DNA from: Sabethes cyaneus | Taxonomy: Eukaryota > Arthropoda > Insecta > Diptera > Culicidae | NCBI RefSeq assembly: GCF_943734655.1 | Contig: NC_071354.1 | Span: 136,820,642 to 136,884,641, forward strand | Direction: 5' to 3' | Length of the DNA stretch: 64,000 nucleotides | Position numbers and translations under genes: made by a program | Part shown: positions 59,290-64,000 of the stretch, piece by piece | Layout of the letters: each line of letters opens with the position of its first letter | How positions within the stretch are numbered: position 1 is the stretch's first letter | The notes under the pieces: model-generated | Seen by the model: only the letters and a program-made list of their open reading frames with translations | Told to the model about the DNA's origin: nothing | Databases searched by the model: none

Positions 59290-60611
59290 CTAGCTGAGTG
59301 CCCGATCTTACTCGGGGCGCCTTTGTCTCACAGTCACTTGTACATCAGATATTGTACCCGAATGCTTATAATGTAAAAATATAACACTTGCTCCTCTTTT
59401 CGACGTTCCTTCCCATTTATCAGCTCCCCCTCATTTGTCTACCCGGCCACCTATACATCTGTTTTCTTGTCGGAAATCCCTGTAAAACCCTATACAGAAA
59501 GAGAAACAAAGACATTTACCCTATTTGCACTTTCTAGCAATGGCCACCCCACCCATAGTTTTGTTATTGTACTTTTCAAAAAAAGTAGAAGGTGCAACAG
59601 TGTTTCTTCCATGGATACATAAAACCTGTCATTCCTTTCATCTCACTTCAAGACAAACTTGTTTTTAGTTTCACCACCACCACCAGCAAGTATGCACAAA
59701 TTATTGGCCGAGCCCACTCTGGAACATGCCACATAAAGTTGACCATGGGAAAAACATGGTGTTCTCAGATCAACTCCACACTGTTTGAATGATTGCCCCT
59801 GTGACTCAAATAGAGTCGGCCAGCAACACTTAGCACGAATGGTCAAACACTTTTTATACGGGTCACTTTGATTCAGCGCATAATTACACTTGACAAATCT
59901 ACAGCTGCGAGCATTGCCGTTTAGTGTTTCGTATTTTGATTTTTTCTGTTGTACGGATAAATTGTTACAGTCATGTGGGCGTTACTCTCCCTTCCTGTCA
60001 GCAACCTCCTGTCATCAGCTCCCTCTTTTATCCCACCGTCACTTAAGGAAGAACCTCCAAACATTTCGGAGTCTTCCCCCTGTTACTCCCCCCTCTTTTG
60101 TCAACCCCTTCAATTCTGATTCCCTTATATTAAGGAACATGTATGAAAGTTTGATAAAGAATGGTCAAGGCGTTTCGGAGTTATTGTCTACCCCCTATTA
60201 GTCCCACGTCCTACCCCCCTTTGTCAATCCCCGGTGCTGATTCCCTGATGTCAAGGAACATGTGTGCCAAGTTTGAAAAATAACGGTCAAGGCGTTTCGG
60301 AGTTATGCCCCCGCTCCTATTAAGGACCCTCGCCCCCTAACAGGGAACCTCCCTCTTTCGTTTTTGTTAACCTTCCAGTGCTGATTCTCTTATGCTAAGG
60401 AACAATTGTGCCAGGTTTGATGAAAAACCGTCCAGGCATTTCGGAGTTATGGCCTCCCCCCTGCTAGGCGCCCCCCTTTGCCCCCCCCCGTGCTGATTCT
60501 CTTATATCAAGGAACATGTGTGCCAAGTTTGGTGAAGATCGGTCAATGCGTTCTGGAGTTATGGTGGAACATTCTTACAAACATACTCACGCTCACTTTT
60601 ATATAGATAGA
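59290..60611 (-). mobile_element. Helitron, internally deleted, with helicase remnant
   Basis: The complement begins TCTATCTATATAAAAGTGAG at 60611 after an A and ends with a hairpin (CCCGAGTAAGATCGGG) then CACTCAGCTAG before T, the canonical Helitron 3' end. Imperfect repeats of a GGAACATGTGTGCCAAGTTTG-type phrase fill the 5' half. The 3' part encodes a helicase C-terminal fragment. Confidence 0.85.
59643..59846 (-). pseudogene. C-terminal fragment of Helitron PIF1-like helicase
   Basis: The minus frame contains ESQGQSFKQCGVDLRTP followed by CFSHGQLYVACSRVGS and NNLCIL. This is helicase motif VI and the usual terminal region of Helitron Rep/Hel proteins. Only about 60 of well over 1000 residues remain, ending in a stop, so it is non-functional. 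Confidence 0.85.
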
Positions 60612-61203
60612 TAATTGCTTTTCCGATATGCCAAAGTATTTTTACATTGCGTAGAGAATTATTGCTTTAAAAATAAGTTATTGTGCTTATAGTTTTACAT
60701 TAAAAATGGGGAATTGCTTGCTTTAAAACGCTGTATCTCGGGATCGGCAAATAATACCTCAGGGCGATGAGTGATTCTTATGTATAAAAGTCTGCGGAAC
60801 ACGATGAAGTTGAAATTTTTGATATAAAATTGTCTTCATTGAGAGAAAAATGTAAATATAGTTTTCAAATTGAGTTTAAAAGTGTTTGGCAGCACTGGTG
60901 CTCAAAAATAATATCTTTTTCGGAATCCTTGGATAATTTCCTTTGAAAATGTGAAAATAGTATCTTTCTAAACTTAATATTTCCGGAGATATAAGCAAAA
61001 GAAAAAAAGAGGTTTTGACAAAATCGGGTATTTTCCTTAAAAATGGAGTCGCTCCCATTAATCGAGGGAATGTTCGATCCGTACCAAATTTTGGATTTTT
61101 ACTTGCTGACCAAAAACGAACAATCTGGCGATATTTGGTTCAAATCCGCGAAGGTCGATTACACGTTTGAACTTTTTCTCGGTCACTTGACATGGAATGA
61201 ACC

Positions 61204-63711
61204 AATAAATTTCGCCAATTTTTCTTACCGCATGCATTTTCAAAAGAGATAGTAGATTAAAATGAAATGCTCCTACAACTTTTCAACAAGTAGTGACCTC
61301 CTGTTGATATCGTGTTTGCCTTATAACGGAATATTACATTTAACCACAGTAAATCAACATTTCTACCTAACTCAGTAACTGTGCCTCGTAAATCAAAATT
61401 TTTACGATAGAATTCAAGGCAAAGTAGTTACTCATCCATACCAATATTGTCAAATTATGCGGAATGCACTGACAAATCATTGAATCGCTTTAACGTTTAC
61501 TTATTTTAAATTTTAATGCCTTTATTTTAATACCTTCGATTTTACCCCCGTCGCACTCTTGGCCCTCATTACTCCAATAGCTAACACTCTAGAAATATTC
61601 TTTGATTCAGTTCGTACCAAAAAACTCTTAGCCACAAACTTTTCAAATTGGCCATTATTGGGATATTTGAAAATTACCTTATCCCAATTTATTTTTAATT
61701 TATATTTATCTTTATTTATTTTTTTAACAATGGCATGTCTCCTATATCCACTAGAGAGATCAATAAAATCAGCTACAGTCGAAAAAATTGTTAGGATAAG
61801 ATAGGATCAGGTTGGATTGAATTGGATTGGATTGCATTGTCGTGAGTAGCACCAGCAGTTTTTATCACAGTGTAATTTATCAAACAAAAATGACTTTTCC
61901 AAGTAGTTCCCTTATATCAATAATTTACTTTGAACAATTAAAAAATATAACAAAAGTAGACTTTTCATTTTCTTAACTAACAAAACATTCATCTTGGAAG
62001 GTTCAAAATTGATTAAATGAAATTTATTGATTGATCAAAATTCAAATTTGATTGATTATTAGATGGATAAATCCTCATTTTTTAAGAATATTCTTTTGTG
62101 TGTCAGTGTTTCTGTTTGCGGTTCCGTCCAATCCTTACTGGCTCTTCAACAACGGAATTAGAGCGAAGTTAATTATATAGTCAAATGTATATATACTGTA
62201 AGTCTACGGAAAATTCGCAATAGCTTGAACGTTTAGTCAGATAACTGACGGAGTAACTTTATATTCAAAACCTTTAATTTCTTTGCACAAAGCCAAACTC
62301 AATAACGATTAATAAAGTTTTATCAACTTTTACAATTTGTAAATAAATACGGTTAAGTGATTCAGTATGATGTTATTATCTAAAAATTTGTGAAAATTCT
62401 TACTTCATAAATTTGAACAAAATACTGCACCAACCTTATTTATTTTCAACTAATCAAAATAGGCGACCCTTGATTAATCAGGTTCTCGCCCTATCCTGTC
62501 GTGTAGTACCTATACCTATAGCAAAAGCTATAAGTATTGCCTAATTACGATATTGAGAGTTGTATACCCTTCTTGACTAAGCAAAGCATGCAAATGAAAG
62601 TGCTGGACAATCGCCAATATAGCACCACTCACCGCGTTCGATGCAACTAGAACATCCAACGTACAAATATTTGCACTAAAAGCATTCATTTCCTTCAACA
62701 AAGCATTTTCACCCACAAAAGAACACCGACTGTTGAACCTTAGCAAACTTAGGAGCTTTTGGATTGTCATTGCACCATTTTCTTCACCAGCATCTTCATC
62801 ATTGTCTGTCGTCGATTGACAAACAACTCTGGTTTAGGATGGCTGTCGTTTGACTTTTGCACTAAAGTAAACATGAATTTTAATCGTTTTCTTCTATCAT
62901 CGTACCTTTTAAACGGTACTTTCCATTCATAGACCAGCATAAACTGTTCCGCCTTTTTATACCAGTACACTTTAGACTAATATCACGTTTCTCAAGTGAG
63001 TATTTCCACCAAATTTCAATTTAACCTTCTGATCAATTTTGAAACAACATTTCAAAGAACACAACACAACTAGGTAGGAGTGAGGTAGGTGTATGGGCTG
63101 ATTAATTTTGGAAGAAAGATTGAAGTTTCATTGAAAGGGTCTCCTTATTAAATTTTGTTTACTGGTAGAGATCATGGATCTAAAAACGAAAAAATTCAAT
63201 CATTTTTTCTAAAAAGCCTCAATTGGTGTTTTGTTATTTTGAGATATCTTGATTTCTAAGAAGTAAATTATTCTTAGCGGACATATCCCGACGGAAAATA
63301 AACAAAAATCTAATAATGTTACATGGTTTATTTCATCTGCCGCTTCTGTGTCCCAATTTCCTTTTGCATGTTATTTGATTTACATAAAAAAAAACTATTG
63401 CAAAAATACAATCCAATATCACCCTTATAAAATCATTGTTGTTATCATCTATCGAAATAAGTTCCAAAGATGATTAATGTGGACAATGATTTAGGTAAAG
63501 TCCAAAAATATATAATTGATTGTATATTATATTCGTAAAATCTGCAATGATTTTGAGATTTCCATTAACTGAACTCAATATAGGGCATAGGTAAAATTAT
63601 TTGGTTGAGTTGTAAATATGTAATTAAAATACTTTGTATCCAGTCTTATAAAACCGAAAACTTTGTTTGATCAGGCGTAACAAGCAGCAGTGCGGGTAAA
63701 ATCAACACAAT
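61204..63711. other. AT-rich region without a clear gene
   Basis: Two minus-strand frames, 62970-62767 (67 codons) and 62770-62528 (80 codons), abut in different phases. They may be a frameshifted remnant of one coding sequence, but I do not recognise it. A GGATTGAATTGGATTGGATTG repeat lies at about 61813-61835. Confidence 0.35.
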
Positions 63712-63797
63712 AGGCCGTATGAATAAAAGAGTTAGAGCAAATGCTCCCATACGATTTAAACGGGAAAAGCAAGTTAACTCTTTTATTCATACGGCCT
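63712..63797. mobile_element. 86-bp hairpin MITE
   Basis: Arms AGGCCGTATGAATAAAAGAG and its complement are perfect over about 22 bp. The flanks allow a TA or AAT duplication. Confidence 0.75.
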
Positions 63798-64000
63798 AAT
63801 GTCAGAATTAAACGGACAACTCAAAAAAATTCAAGTGAAACCATTTCTTTAAAAAAAATATGATTCTCAGGGAACTTATCTGTAAATAGTACGCCAAACG
63901 AAAGCGTTGAAAAATCACCCCCCCCCCCCTTATTTTCGTCTCCCTACCTACCTATACCTCCTATATATATACAGTTTGTATATGATTGTTATGAAGACCC

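Larger units (their letters stand above)
56470..61203. mobile_element. Inverted-repeat (foldback-type) element with 580-bp arms, loop occupied by two Helitrons
   Basis: Left arm 56470-57047 and right arm 60613-61203 are diverged reverse complements. They share for example TCCCTCGATTAATGGGAG, ACGCTGTATCTCGGGATCGG and the innermost GCCATATCGG-AAAGCA. The loop holds a Helitron-like element (57051-58994), 295 bp of unassigned sequence and a reversed Helitron (59290-60611). No transposase is seen. Short open frames such as 56378-56620 (-) and 61043-61252 (+) are the same sequence in the two arms. Confidence 0.75.

Noticed and set aside
62528..62970. A functional gene from the two abutting minus-strand frames
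   Set aside because: The frames are out of phase, no splice sites reconcile them, and I recognise no domain. Kept only as a possible remnant.

Overview
The window looks like nuclear DNA of an insect, most likely a culicine mosquito (Aedes/Culex type). Introns of host-like genes are 48-109 bp with clean GT..AG ends. Two conserved animal genes can be read. The rest is dominated by nested transposable elements: R1-clade and Jockey-like non-LTR elements, tRNA-derived SINEs with a TTTGC-type tail, Helitrons, foldback DNA and short inverted-repeat elements. The species assignment is inference.

Layout. 1-3235: two Helitron-like minisatellite elements joined head to tail. 3545-6923 (-): a six-exon gene whose exons join without a frameshift into a 1014-residue protein with a zinc-finger-like motif and a DDE-transposase-like core. 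7960-8076: a small TTA-flanked MITE. 8531-37740: one giant foldback (long inverted repeat) element of about 29.2 kb. Each arm has about 1 kb of unique sequence, nearly identical between arms, followed by an array of 166/170-bp satellite monomers (31 copies left, about 58 right, in opposite orientation). The middle holds a 5'-truncated R1-clade retrotransposon (+) split by a 5.25-kb R1-clade element (-) with a 13-bp target duplication. The right arm carries a separate 3743-bp P-like transposon (33902-37644) with an 8-bp duplication and an apparently intact 906-residue THAP-type transposase in four exons.

37914-38314 (+): LSm2, an intact three-exon gene of 95 residues whose start codon lies about 170 bp from the foldback end, so the giant element occupies its immediate 5' flank. 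38.3-46.7 kb: a hAT-like inverted-repeat element, SINE copies, a reversed Helitron-like element, several hairpin MITEs and a decayed Jockey-like element. 48014-54535 (-): three exons of a LIM-homeodomain gene of the LMX1 type (first LIM, second LIM plus homeodomain, conserved C terminus). The 5' exon(s) were not found. Its introns hold an RT fragment and a pogo/mariner-like MITE containing two SINEs in a head-to-head palindrome.

54.6-64 kb, the upstream flank or first intron of LMX1: a roughly 580-bp inverted-repeat pair (56470-61203) with two Helitrons in opposite orientation lodged in its loop. One of these still encodes a helicase C-terminal fragment.

How it fits together. The two host genes are ordinary: an RNA-processing Sm-like protein and a developmental transcription factor. 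The notable system is the foldback element. Its target duplication (GTTTTATT) differs by one base from that of the P-like element inside it (GTTTTACT). This raises the possibility that it is a Galileo-like member of the P superfamily, mobilised in trans by a related transposase.
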